Shown here piece after piece: positions 24,050 through 33,714 of a stretch of 64,000 bases of DNA. Every line of letters begins with the position of its first letter. Position 1 is the first letter of the stretch. Where the stretch lies: NCBI GenBank assembly GCA_050260375.1, contig JBLNCA010000037.1, positions 310,001-374,000 of the forward strand, written 5' to 3'. The notes beneath the pieces are model-generated. The model was not told the DNA's origin and made no database searches. It worked only from the letters and a program-made list of their open reading frames with translations. Position numbers and translations under genes: made by a program. The stretch is from DTFZ01 sp050260375 (GTDB lineage: Bacteria; Bacillota; Clostridia; Christensenellales; SZUA-584).

Positions 24050-24772
24050 TTGGATAAGCTGGCCGTACTATTTGAATACCAGCAAGCGGATGCCAAACTG
24101 GAGGCATACGAAAGTAAGCTGAAAAATACTGCTACAAGAAAACAGCTTGTTAAACTGCAGAGTTATTTAAAGAAGCAGCAGGCGCTGCTTAAGGATATGG
24201 AAAACAGGGCGCTTGTCGAGCAGAACGAGCTCTCGGAGATAGACGCGCAGTATGACAGGATAATGGAGTTTTTAAACAAGAAGCACAACGATATCAGCGA
24301 GTATGAACAGCTTGATATAAACGTGCTTGATTATAATGTTGTAAAAGACCTTGTGCGCGAATACGAGCTTACGTATGAAAACATAGTTAAGCAGAAGCGC
24401 AGGGCGCTAAGCGTGCAGAAAAACGCCGAGAGCACCGCGGAAAAGCTCAAGGACATTCTTACAAAGGTCGGCAAGGCGCAAAGGGAATTCAATACTTTGA
24501 AGGCAAAGCATGAGGAAGAGCTGCGCGCCGGCGCCGACGAGCTCGACAAATTGAGAAAAGAAGCCGAGGCCGCCGCGTCCAAGGTAGACCCGGCGCTGCT
24601 TCAAAAGTATAAGCGTATAAAGCAGAACAGGGCGATGCCGGTAACGCTGCTAAAAGACGGCAGGTGCATGGGCTGCAACATGGAATTGCCGTCAAGAGAC
24701 TTGGCAAAAATAAAAAAAGCTGATACAATAGTCGAGTGCGAAAATTGCGGACGCATATTATACGTGAAATGA
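24050..24772 (+). CDS. Coiled-coil protein with C4 zinc ribbon (COG1579)
   Basis: 240 residues from TTG 24050 (TTGGAGGA upstream). Residues ~1-190 are two long charged helices that would form a hairpin coiled coil. The C-terminus has the zinc ribbon CMGCNMELPSRDL then CENCGRILY. The family includes chlamydial CT398 and usually follows the Nif3-like gene, as here. A role in binding protein complexes or nucleic acid has been suggested, but none is established. Last gene of the rpoD-trmK-nif3 block before RNase P RNA. Confidence 0.88.
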   Translation: MDKLAVLFEYQQADAKLEAYESKLKNTATRKQLVKLQSYLKKQQALLKDMENRALVEQNELSEIDAQYDRIMEFLNKKHNDISEYEQLDINVLDYNVVKDLVREYELTYENIVKQKRRALSVQKNAESTAEKLKDILTKVGKAQREFNTLKAKHEEELRAGADELDKLRKEAEAAASKVDPALLQKYKRIKQNRAMPVTLLKDGRCMGCNMELPSRDLAKIKKADTIVECENCGRILYVK

Positions 24773-24775
24773 ATT

Positions 24776-25212
24776 TTGAGCAAACTGAACGGTTGCTCCC
24801 CGCACTGGAATTGGTACTGAAGTCATACGATTAACTGAGCGCCAATTCCAGTGCGGGGGGAGGAAAGTCCGAGCTCCGTAGGGCAGGGCGCCGGGTAATA
24901 CCCGGTGGAGGCGACTCCAAGGAAAGTGCAACAGAGATATACCGCTCCTATACTGTATAGTGCAGGAGCAAGGGTGAAAAGGCGAGGTAAGAGCTCACCA
25001 GAGCCATGGCGACTTGGCTGCTATGTAAACCCCGCTCGGTGCAAGATTGATAGTGGGCATTATCGCCCCAAAAAGTCTTACGACTTTTTTGGGGCCCCGA
25101 TATTAAAGCGGCTGCCCGCCGCGCCCCATGTAATCGCTGGAGCCTGCTGGCAACTGCAGGCGTAGATAGATGACCGTTCTTGACAGAACTCGGCTTACAG
25201 GTTTGTCTCAAA
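24776..25212 (+). ncRNA. rnpB: RNase P RNA, class A
   Basis: Catalytic RNA that matures tRNA 5' ends. Universal elements are clear: GAGGAAAGTCC (24860-24870), GCAACAGAGATATACCGC (24928-24945), the GTAAAC segment (25025) and ACAGAACTCGGCTTAC (25183-25198). P1 forms from GAG-CAAAC-TG (from 24778) and CA-G-GTTTG-TCTC (to 25209). A perfect 17-bp helix (24798-24814 with 24842-24858) is an elongated P3 region. An extra hairpin of a dispersed repeat family occupies 25061-25102. A terminator follows at once. Confidence 0.96.
25061..25102 (+). repeat. repeat hairpin inserted in RNase P RNA
   Basis: CCCCAAAAAGTC (25066-25077), loop TTAC, GACTTTTTTGGGG (25082-25094), followed by CCCCGATA. TATCG and CGATA on either side extend the stem. 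The same arms and trailing CCCCG occur at 6623-6655 and, on the minus strand, in the 6233 tandem repeats. It sits between the GTAAAC and ACAGAA core elements, probably in the variable P15-P17 area. Confidence 0.75.
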
Positions 25213-25222
25213 ATTATGATTT

Positions 25223-25254
25223 AAAGAAGCTTTCAAAAGAGGGCTTCTTTTTTA
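25223..25254 (+). terminator. rnpB terminator
   Basis: AAAGAAGC (25223-25230) pairs with GCTTCTTT (25243-25250), followed by TTTATTTT. Confidence 0.85.
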
Positions 25255-25356
25255 TTTTCATTATTAATGCAATCGGAAAAATGCGGTGAAACGCGCCTGA
25301 ATTTTGAGTATGTCAAAAGACAATAATATGAGTAGGCAATTCATAATGGAGGGACT

Positions 25357-28300
25357 ATGCTTTTAAAACAAAGCATTTCATTGAATATACTCGACGATGT
25401 TAAGCTTTCATCGCAGGAACTTATCAAGTATGCTTACGAACTGTCGTTGATACACAAGGTGTATTCCAAAAATATGGAGTACAGGCATTTAAGCCTTGGA
25501 GAAGCGAGCAGGAACATAGAGAATGCATATGCGTCCGCAAGGCAGGGAAAGTATGACGGCGTTGAGCTGCCCGCACTTTCCGAATGGTTTTACGACAACC
25601 GGTATCTATTTTTGGAACAGATAAAGCAGATAGAATTAAAGAAGGAAACATACCGCCTGCCGCATATAAAAAACGGAAAGCTCGCGCATTACCCGCGCAG
25701 CTTTGCTCTCGCAATTGAGCTTGCCAAGCACAGCTCTTTTTATATAACGGTAAGCAATATACAGGAGTTTCTTGGGGCGTATCAAAAAGAGGCGGAATTA
25801 GATTCGGGCGAGCTTTGGGTGTTTGTCGATATGCTTAAAATCGCGATCATATGCGCGGTTTCCGAGCTTGCCAAGCGAAGCATAGAGAGCCTTAAGATGA
25901 GAAGAAGGGCGGAGAAATTCTACGCGCAGGCGGAGGATGGAACGCAGACTCTGGAGTCGCTTATAAGCGAAAACAAAGGCGTGCTGTCAAGCCCGCAGTT
26001 TATCGAACACTTAACGGTGCTTTTCAGGGAAAGCCAGCATATGGGCGAAGTCGCCGAAAAGATAAACAAAGGGCTCGCGGCGCGAAACCTTTCTATAGAC
26101 AAGCTAGTCGCAAAAGCGCACGCAGCTCAGGCGATGAATATAATGTATATTTCAAACGCGCTTTCGTCGCTGAGAATGCTCGCCAAGATAAACTTCGAGG
26201 CCATATTCGAAGGCATCTCCGCGGTGCACAGGCATTTAAGCGAGGACGAATGCTACGCTGCTATGGACTTCAATTCGCGCGAATACTACAGGAAGGGCGT
26301 TACCGAAATCGCTTCAATAATAAACGTATCCGAGCCCGCGGTAGCGAAAGCCGCCATAAGGCTCGCTAAAGATTCCGGCGAGCATGTCGGGGAATACCTG
26401 CGGGGCGCAAAGCGCCACGACCTTATGCGCGAATTCGCAAAGGTGCCGTTTAAGGAGAAGGCCGCAAGCTTTGTCAAGCGGCATATGCTGCTGTTCTATG
26501 CCGGAGGCGCGCTTGTTTCCACGATAGTCAGCGCGGGGCTGCTGTGCATATCGCTGTTTTTCATGTACCCGCCCGTATACGGAATAATAGGTTTTCTGCT
26601 GAGCTTAATACCTATATACGCAGTGGCGGCGGCGATTAACAACAGGATATTCACGATAATAAACAAGCCCGCTTTCATACCCAAGATGTCGCTTAAAGAG
26701 GGGATACCTCCCGAAAGCGCTACGATGGTGGCGGTAACTTCGCTGCTCACGAGCCTCGAGGACGGGCGGGAACTGCTCGAAAAGATGCAGGTTTACTACG
26801 CCGCGAATCAGCACGACAACCTTTACTTCATGCTGCTCTCGGATTTTAAGGAGGACAAGAACGAGATAAATGCGCAGGAAGTGGAGATTATCGAGAAAAT
26901 AGAGGAAGAGATAAACGCGCTCAACAATAAGTACGGAAAAAAGCTGTTTTTTTACGCGCAGAGAAAGAGGACTTACATACCGTCGCAAAAGAAGTTTTCG
27001 GGCAAGGAGCGCAAGCGTGGCGCGCTTCTTGAACTGTGCGCATTGCTGCGCGGCGACGATAAAGGGTTCATGCACGTATCGAAGGACATACCGCAGGGAA
27101 TAAAGTACGTCATTACATTGGATACCGACACGGAGCTTTCGCGCGACGCCGCCGTCAAGATGATAGGAGCGATGGAGCATCCGCTCAACCGGCCCCAGAT
27201 TGACCCCGCCACCAACACGGTAAAGCGCGGTTTCGGAATAATGCAGCCGCGGATAGGAATAGACGTCGTCTGCGCCGCAAAGACGAGATTCTCGCTTGTG
27301 TTCTCGGGAAAGGGCGGGCTTGATACATACGCGTGCGCCGCGTCCGACGTTTACCAGGACGGGTTCGGCACAGGCATATACACAGGGAAAGGCATATTCG
27401 AAGTCGATATATACGCCAAGGTGCTCAAAAACGCGTTCCCCGACGACGCCATACTAAGCCACGACCTGCTTGAAGGGGGATACGCAAGGTGCGCGCTGTT
27501 AAGCGACGTGGTGCTTATGGACGGCTATCCCACGAAATACCTTTCGTGGGCGCAAAGGCAGCACAGGTGGGTGAGAGGCGACTGGCAGCTCTTGCCTTGG
27601 CTTAAAAGGAACGTAAGGACGAAGGAGGGCAGGACAAAAAACCCTCTTTCCGGGCTTACGAAGTACCAGATAATAGACAACATACGGCGCAGCCTCGTAG
27701 TGCCGCTGTCGTTCGTTGTAATACTGCTTTCGCAGACCGCGTTTTACCGCTCCGCTTTCTTCTGGTTCATATCGGGCATACTGCCGCTGTTCATAGACGG
27801 CATCCTGGATTTCGGCACCAGAATAATAGTGCTTATAAGGAATACCGGCAAGGGAACGACGCTTAAGGACGCGTGGTACGAAACAAAGACGCTGTTCGAG
27901 CAGTCGTTCTATAAGTTTGCATTCCTCGCGTATGAAACGTACCTTATGCTCGACGCGATAGTGCGCACGATAGTACGCATGGCGATAACAAAAAAGAACA
28001 TGCTCGAATGGGTTACCGCCGCTGAACGCGAAAAGCATTCGGAAGACGGCGTATCGTATTACTGGAAGAAGATGCGCGCGGCGCCCATTCTTGCCGTTGT
28101 GTTGTACGCGCTGTCGCTTATAGTCACAGGTACGTTTTCGCTTATCGCGTTCCTCATATTTGCGGTATGGTTTTTCGCGCCCTCGATTGCTTATCTGATA
28201 AGCAGGCCTAGAAAAATCAAAAAGTATACGCTTGACGAAAGGCAAAAAGAGTACCTTGAAGATATTGCGCTTAAGACTTGGAGGTTTTTTGAGAAGTACG

Positions 28301-31300
28301 GCGCGGAGAACGAATACTGCTGGATGCCCGACAACTATCAGCACAGCCCTAAAAAAGGCGTCGCTTTAAGGACGTCGCCCACGAACATAGCGTTTTCTAT
28401 GACGTCGGGGCTCGCGGCTTATTACATGGGCTTTATTACCCTGCCTGAAGCGCTCGGAAGGCTGGAAAGGTGCGTGCAGGGCATAGAAAAAGCCCCAAAA
28501 TGGCAGGGGCATCTATATAACTGGTATGACATAACCGACCTTAAGCCTCTCGAGCCGAAATACGTATCGTCGGTGGACAGCGGCAACCTTGCCTGCTACC
28601 TGATAGTCGCTATTGAGGCTATAAACGATATGCTAAATTACCCTATAGCCGGCAACATGCACAAGGGAATAAAAGCCATATTAAGAGAGTCCGGGAGCCC
28701 GGACGCGCTACCGGATGGGCAGGACCTTTTTGACAGCGGCATATACGATTCTATGCGGCTGCTCGGCATGATCGGCGAGGACAGCGCGTCCTTGTCCGCA
28801 TACAAAAAAGCGTTTGAGGGCTACTATGACAGATACGCGAAATGGGCGCCCAAGCTGCTTACCTTTGAATCGCTACATACCAGCATGTACCTTGATATCA
28901 TCAACGACCTTCAGATAAAGCTGGGCGCTATATCCGTAAACAGATACATAGGCGAATTCAACGAGGTGCTTGAGCTATTATCCGAAATATATGAAAAGGC
29001 GGCCGGACTGCGGGACGAGAAGGTGCTCGGGTGGGTAAAATCGATGGAAACGGCGCTAGGCGAAAGCTATGTTGCGTGCCGCAGATTAACTCTTCGGATG
29101 GAGCGGCTTACAAGGCGCATAAAGGCGCTGTTTGACGCAATGGACTTTGCGGCGCTGTATGACGAGGGTAAAGGCCTTTTTTCTATTGGCTTTGACGAGC
29201 GGCAGAACAGGCTGAGCGACACGCATTACGACCTGCTCGCCTCGGAAGCGAGGCAGACGGGGTTTATAGCGATAGCAAAGGGAGACGTGCCGGGAAAACA
29301 TTGGTTCAGGCTGGCAAGGCCGCTTACCGTGGCGGGAGACAACAGGGTGCTGCTCTCGTGGGGCGGAACGATGTTTGAGTACTTAATGCCGCTTATAATA
29401 ATGAAAAGCTACGACAATACTCTGCTTGGGGAGACGTATATAACAGTAGTCAACATGCAGAGCGACTACGGCGAACAGCGCCGCGTTCCATGGGGCGTTT
29501 CGGAATCGGGGTATTACGCTTTCGACCTGCAGATGAACTATCAGTATAAGGCATTCGGCGTGCCGGGGCTCGGCATGCGCTCCGGCCTTGTAAGGGAAGT
29601 GGTAGTGTCGCCTTATTCCGTATTCCTCGCGCTTCACGTCAACGCCAAAGCCGCCGTGCACAACCTCGAGCGGCTCGAGAAGATAGGGGCCTTGGGAAAG
29701 TACGGGTTTTACGAAGCCGTGGACTACACGCAGGCAAGGATGCAGAAAGGCAAAAAGAAGCGCATCGTAAAGAGCTACATGGCGCACCATCAGGGCATGA
29801 TACTCGCTTCTATACTCAACTGCCTTCAGGACGACAAGCTGCAGGAGCTGTTTCACAGCTCGATGTGCGTAAAAGCCACAGAGATGCTGCTAAAGGAAAA
29901 AGTGCCGCCGAGAAACATAACGCTGAGCCTCGGGGAGAAACAGCCCGAACAGAACGAGTTTGCGGAAGAGATACATTCGGTAAGGACGTTCAAGCATTTC
30001 GTGCAGTACCCTGAAGCGCACTTTCTTTCCAACGGCAATTACACGGTAATGCTTACGCAGTACGGCACGGGCTATTCGATGTACAGGTATAAGATGATAA
30101 ACAGGTGGCACAGCGATTACCTAAGGACCGCGCCCGGCATACACGTCTATATAAGGGATAACGATACGGGCGCGGTGTGGTCGGCCGCAATGCTGCCCAC
30201 ATGCGTACGCGCGGACCAGGAAAGGGCGGTGTTCGAGCCGCACAAGGCGGCGTATGTGCGTGAAATAGGGGATATAACGACAACGCTCGAGGTTTGCGTT
30301 TCCCCGGAATATGACATGGAAATAAGAAATCTCGAGATAAACAACAAAGGCGACAGGGATGAAAACCTTTCGGTGATGTGCGCGTTTACTCCGGCGCTTT
30401 GCAGGCAGCCTGATTTTGAAGCGCATCCGGCCTTTACGGAGCTTTTTTTGGAAACTGAGGTGGACGCGGACAATAAAACTATATTTGCGCGCCGCAGGAA
30501 CAAGTGCGTATACAGCGCTATGAAAGTATGCGCCCGGGGAAGCGCAGAGTTCATCACCGACCGCGCCGGCATATTCGGCCGCAAGAACATATTCGGAGTG
30601 CCGGCTTGCATGGCGGGCGACGGCGGGAAAAGGGACGTGGCAAGAGCCCTTGGCATAAAGTGCGACATATCCGTGCCCGCGAAGTCTTTGGGCAGCGTTG
30701 CATTTGTAATAGCGGCAGGAGAATGCAAGCAGGACGTGATACAAAGCCTTTCAGTGATATCGGGAGAAGACGACGTCAAGCGCACGTTCCATCTTGCGTG
30801 GACTCATTCGCAGGTTGAAATGCGCTATTTAAAGCTAAAGGACATGCAGGCCGACCTGTTCCAGCGGATTGCTTCGCGCACAGTTATCAAAATACCCTGC
30901 GAACACGCGCTGAGCGACGGGGCGGACGGAGTACAGGCGCTGTGGTGCCTTGGGATATCGGGCGACCTGCCTATAATCTGCATGTTCGCGCACGACAGCG
31001 AGCATATGGACGTTGTCAAAACAGTAGTGAAAGCACAGGAATTTATGAGCCACCGCTGCGTTAAGGCGGACCTTGCCATAATATACGACGGCGGCGCGGA
31101 GTACATAAACCCGCTGCGCGATAAGCTTAAAGAATTCGAGCAGGCGTCGTCGGGCAGGCCGTACAACAGGGTATACGCGATTGCGCGGGACTGCATCACG
31201 GATAAGCAGTTTGCCACGTTAATAAGCGCTTCGTGCCTTGTGCTGGAAGACAGCGCGCCGCTGCACGATCAGCTTAAAGTGCCGGTTAAAATGAACGCGT

Positions 31301-33690
31301 TTTATGTATTCGAGCAGGAGAAAACAAGGGAAAGGGCGAGGGCGCCGAGGCGCATAAAGGCGTTTGACAACGGTACGGGAGGATACATAAGCGGCGGCAC
31401 GGAATACTGCATAGACGTGGAGGATTACCCATTGCCTTGGAGCAACATACTGGTAAACAAGTCTTTCGGTACGCTGATAAGCGCAGGCGGAGGAGGCTAC
31501 ACTTGGGCGGAAAACGCGCAGATGAAGCGCTTAACGCCGTTCAGGAACGACCCGCTTACCGACATAAACGCGGAAGGCATACTTATAAGAAACGACAGGA
31601 CGGGCGCGGTGTTCAGCATTATGCCCGACTCTTACGCGTCGGGGAAATACCGCGTTATACACGGCATCGGCTATACCGTAAGCGAGCGCTACGGCGGCGT
31701 AAGCTCAAGCGCTACGTTTTTTGTGGACACGAGGCTGCCCGTAAAGGCGACGCTGCTTGAGATAACTAACAATACGAACAGGAGCGACGAGTTCTCGGTG
31801 TATTATTTCGCGGAGACGGGCATAGCGCGCGGCTGCCGCAGCATAAAGGCAAGGTTTAACGAAAACAGGCTCGAAGCGTACTCGTCTTTCGACGACCCGA
31901 ATAAAGCTATGTTCATAGCGATGCCCCGACAAAACGTAAACTACACGACGTCGGCTTTTGAGTTCTTCGGCGTGCCGGGGAACAACATACTGCCCGAGGC
32001 GGTAAAGGTAAAAGAGCTCTCCAACACACTGGGGGCGGCGTCGCTGCTCGCGCTGCAGGCGCATATAACGCTTGGGCCGGGCGAAACCAAAAGCGTCGCG
32101 GCGCTGTTAGGATACGGCGACGCCAAACAGGCGGACGATATATTCGGCGAGATGGGAGACGAAGAAAGGATAAAGCAAAGGCTCGGCGAGGTAAAGGCAT
32201 ACTGGAAGCGCCTGACGGGAGGGATAACCGTTTCTACGCAGAACAAGTCGTTCGATACGCTCGTCAACAACTGGCTTGTCTATCAGACTTACGCGTCAAG
32301 GATATGGGGCAGGACCGGGTACTACCAGTCGGGCGGTGCATACGGCTTCAGGGACCAGCTGCAGGACGTGCTGTCGCTCGTTTATACCAACCCCGAAATT
32401 ACGCGCGAAATTATCGTAAAGTTCGCGGCGCGGCAGTTTGTTGAGGGCGACGTGATGCACTGGTGGCATGAGCCAGCGCACGGCGTGCGCACGCGCATCA
32501 GCGACGACAAGCTGTTTCTGCCGTTTGTGGCGTGCGAGTACGAGAGGATAACGGGTGACATGAGCGTATTCGACGAGAGCGTTCCTTACCTTGAGGGGAA
32601 AGAGATACCCGAGGGCATGCACGATATTTACGAGGAGTTTTGTACTTCGGATATAACCGAGAACGTATTCTCGCACTGCGTAAGGGCTATAGACTCGGCG
32701 CTCAAGTTCGGGGAGCACGAGCTGCCTTTAATAGGCACCGGCGACTGGAACGACGGCATGAACAAGATAGGCGAGAAGGGAAAAGGCGAGAGCGTCTGGC
32801 TGGCATTTTTCCTGTCGGAGGTGCTCAGAGTGTTCGCGGCGCTCTGCCGCAGGCGAGGCGAAGACGCGCTTTCTATAATGTATGAGGAAAAGCGCGAGAA
32901 ACTCAGGGCGAATATTGAGAACAACGCATGGGACGGCGACTGGTATATGCGCGCGTTCTTTGACGACGGAACGCCGGTGGGCTGCCGCGGGTCGCAGGAA
33001 TGCAGCATAGACCTTGTGTCTCAGGCGTGGGCGGTGATATCCGGAGCGGCGAGGGCGAGAAAGGCTTTTCTCTCAGCCGAGAGGCAGCTCGTAATGTCCG
33101 AAGAGGGAGTGATACGCCTGCTTAAGCCTGCGTTTGACAAGTGGGAGAAAGACCCCGGCTATATAAAGTCCTACCTGCCGGGAGTGCGCGAGAACGGCGG
33201 GCAGTACAGCCACGCCGCCGTATGGTTCGTAATAGCCGCGGCAAAGCTGCGCGAAAAGGATAAAGCTTTCAGGCTGTTTCAGCTGCTTAACCCGATAAAC
33301 CATACGCGCACGCCTGCCGACGTGGCAAGGTATAAAGGCGAGCCGTACGTTATGGCAGCCGACGTTTATTACACTGCCGATTACAAGGGCAGGGCGGGGT
33401 GGACATGGTATACCGGAGCGGCGGGCTGGATGTACCAGGCTGCGATAATATACCTGCTGGGCATTCATATTGAGAGGGGAGAATTGTCCGTATACCCGTG
33501 CGTTCCCGACAATTTCGGAAAGTACACCGTTGAGTACAGAAGAGACAATGCGCTTTATGTAATAACGGTCGATATTGCTCCGGGTTACGAAGGCCCCGCA
33601 GAGCTAAGCGTAGACGGAATAGCCAAAGGCAAAAGCGTACCGCTTGATTTGGCGGAAGGCAGATGCGAAATTTACGCTTGTTGGAAATAG
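25357..33690 (+). CDS. Cyclic beta-1,2-glucan synthase-like giant membrane enzyme (GT84 - glycoamylase-like - GH94)
   Basis: 2777 residues, close to the ~2800 of Brucella Cgs and rhizobial NdvB. Residues ~1-375 are a helical N-terminal region, then a membrane pair (about 385-440). The glycosyltransferase domain has DTDTE (589-593) and QRQHRW (733-738, QxxRW-like). More membrane segments follow to about 960. A glycoamylase-like region (starting near KTWRFFEKYGAENEYCWMPD) carries the MAHHQGM block at 1475-1481, then two sugar-binding sandwich repeats. The GH94 phosphorylase domain has catalytic D2466 in GDWNDGMN. In known enzymes the GT domain makes linear beta-1,2-glucan, the middle domain closes the ring and GH94 trims length. 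ATGGAGGGACT precedes the ATG. No transporter (NdvA) or modifying genes are adjacent. Confidence 0.9.
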   Translation: MLLKQSISLNILDDVKLSSQELIKYAYELSLIHKVYSKNMEYRHLSLGEASRNIENAYASARQGKYDGVELPALSEWFYDNRYLFLEQIKQIELKKETYRLPHIKNGKLAHYPRSFALAIELAKHSSFYITVSNIQEFLGAYQKEAELDSGELWVFVDMLKIAIICAVSELAKRSIESLKMRRRAEKFYAQAEDGTQTLESLISENKGVLSSPQFIEHLTVLFRESQHMGEVAEKINKGLAARNLSIDKLVAKAHAAQAMNIMYISNALSSLRMLAKINFEAIFEGISAVHRHLSEDECYAAMDFNSREYYRKGVTEIASIINVSEPAVAKAAIRLAKDSGEHVGEYLRGAKRHDLMREFAKVPFKEKAASFVKRHMLLFYAGGALVSTIVSAGLLCISLFFMYPPVYGIIGFLLSLIPIYAVAAAINNRIFTIINKPAFIPKMSLKEGIPPESATMVAVTSLLTSLEDGRELLEKMQVYYAANQHDNLYFMLLSDFKEDKNEINAQEVEIIEKIEEEINALNNKYGKKLFFYAQRKRTYIPSQKKFSGKERKRGALLELCALLRGDDKGFMHVSKDIPQGIKYVITLDTDTELSRDAAVKMIGAMEHPLNRPQIDPATNTVKRGFGIMQPRIGIDVVCAAKTRFSLVFSGKGGLDTYACAASDVYQDGFGTGIYTGKGIFEVDIYAKVLKNAFPDDAILSHDLLEGGYARCALLSDVVLMDGYPTKYLSWAQRQHRWVRGDWQLLPWLKRNVRTKEGRTKNPLSGLTKYQIIDNIRRSLVVPLSFVVILLSQTAFYRSAFFWFISGILPLFIDGILDFGTRIIVLIRNTGKGTTLKDAWYETKTLFEQSFYKFAFLAYETYLMLDAIVRTIVRMAITKKNMLEWVTAAEREKHSEDGVSYYWKKMRAAPILAVVLYALSLIVTGTFSLIAFLIFAVWFFAPSIAYLISRPRKIKKYTLDERQKEYLEDIALKTWRFFEKYGAENEYCWMPDNYQHSPKKGVALRTSPTNIAFSMTSGLAAYYMGFITLPEALGRLERCVQGIEKAPKWQGHLYNWYDITDLKPLEPKYVSSVDSGNLACYLIVAIEAINDMLNYPIAGNMHKGIKAILRESGSPDALPDGQDLFDSGIYDSMRLLGMIGEDSASLSAYKKAFEGYYDRYAKWAPKLLTFESLHTSMYLDIINDLQIKLGAISVNRYIGEFNEVLELLSEIYEKAAGLRDEKVLGWVKSMETALGESYVACRRLTLRMERLTRRIKALFDAMDFAALYDEGKGLFSIGFDERQNRLSDTHYDLLASEARQTGFIAIAKGDVPGKHWFRLARPLTVAGDNRVLLSWGGTMFEYLMPLIIMKSYDNTLLGETYITVVNMQSDYGEQRRVPWGVSESGYYAFDLQMNYQYKAFGVPGLGMRSGLVREVVVSPYSVFLALHVNAKAAVHNLERLEKIGALGKYGFYEAVDYTQARMQKGKKKRIVKSYMAHHQGMILASILNCLQDDKLQELFHSSMCVKATEMLLKEKVPPRNITLSLGEKQPEQNEFAEEIHSVRTFKHFVQYPEAHFLSNGNYTVMLTQYGTGYSMYRYKMINRWHSDYLRTAPGIHVYIRDNDTGAVWSAAMLPTCVRADQERAVFEPHKAAYVREIGDITTTLEVCVSPEYDMEIRNLEINNKGDRDENLSVMCAFTPALCRQPDFEAHPAFTELFLETEVDADNKTIFARRRNKCVYSAMKVCARGSAEFITDRAGIFGRKNIFGVPACMAGDGGKRDVARALGIKCDISVPAKSLGSVAFVIAAGECKQDVIQSLSVISGEDDVKRTFHLAWTHSQVEMRYLKLKDMQADLFQRIASRTVIKIPCEHALSDGADGVQALWCLGISGDLPIICMFAHDSEHMDVVKTVVKAQEFMSHRCVKADLAIIYDGGAEYINPLRDKLKEFEQASSGRPYNRVYAIARDCITDKQFATLISASCLVLEDSAPLHDQLKVPVKMNAFYVFEQEKTRERARAPRRIKAFDNGTGGYISGGTEYCIDVEDYPLPWSNILVNKSFGTLISAGGGGYTWAENAQMKRLTPFRNDPLTDINAEGILIRNDRTGAVFSIMPDSYASGKYRVIHGIGYTVSERYGGVSSSATFFVDTRLPVKATLLEITNNTNRSDEFSVYYFAETGIARGCRSIKARFNENRLEAYSSFDDPNKAMFIAMPRQNVNYTTSAFEFFGVPGNNILPEAVKVKELSNTLGAASLLALQAHITLGPGETKSVAALLGYGDAKQADDIFGEMGDEERIKQRLGEVKAYWKRLTGGITVSTQNKSFDTLVNNWLVYQTYASRIWGRTGYYQSGGAYGFRDQLQDVLSLVYTNPEITREIIVKFAARQFVEGDVMHWWHEPAHGVRTRISDDKLFLPFVACEYERITGDMSVFDESVPYLEGKEIPEGMHDIYEEFCTSDITENVFSHCVRAIDSALKFGEHELPLIGTGDWNDGMNKIGEKGKGESVWLAFFLSEVLRVFAALCRRRGEDALSIMYEEKREKLRANIENNAWDGDWYMRAFFDDGTPVGCRGSQECSIDLVSQAWAVISGAARARKAFLSAERQLVMSEEGVIRLLKPAFDKWEKDPGYIKSYLPGVRENGGQYSHAAVWFVIAAAKLREKDKAFRLFQLLNPINHTRTPADVARYKGEPYVMAADVYYTADYKGRAGWTWYTGAAGWMYQAAIIYLLGIHIERGELSVYPCVPDNFGKYTVEYRRDNALYVITVDIAPGYEGPAELSVDGIAKGKSVPLDLAEGRCEIYACWK

Positions 33691-33714
33691 CGCGCTGATG
33701 ATATACTTTAGCGT

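Noticed and set aside
24905..25165. 86-codon ORF inside rnpB
   Set aside because: Lies within the RNase P RNA with its conserved core bases. A chance reading frame.
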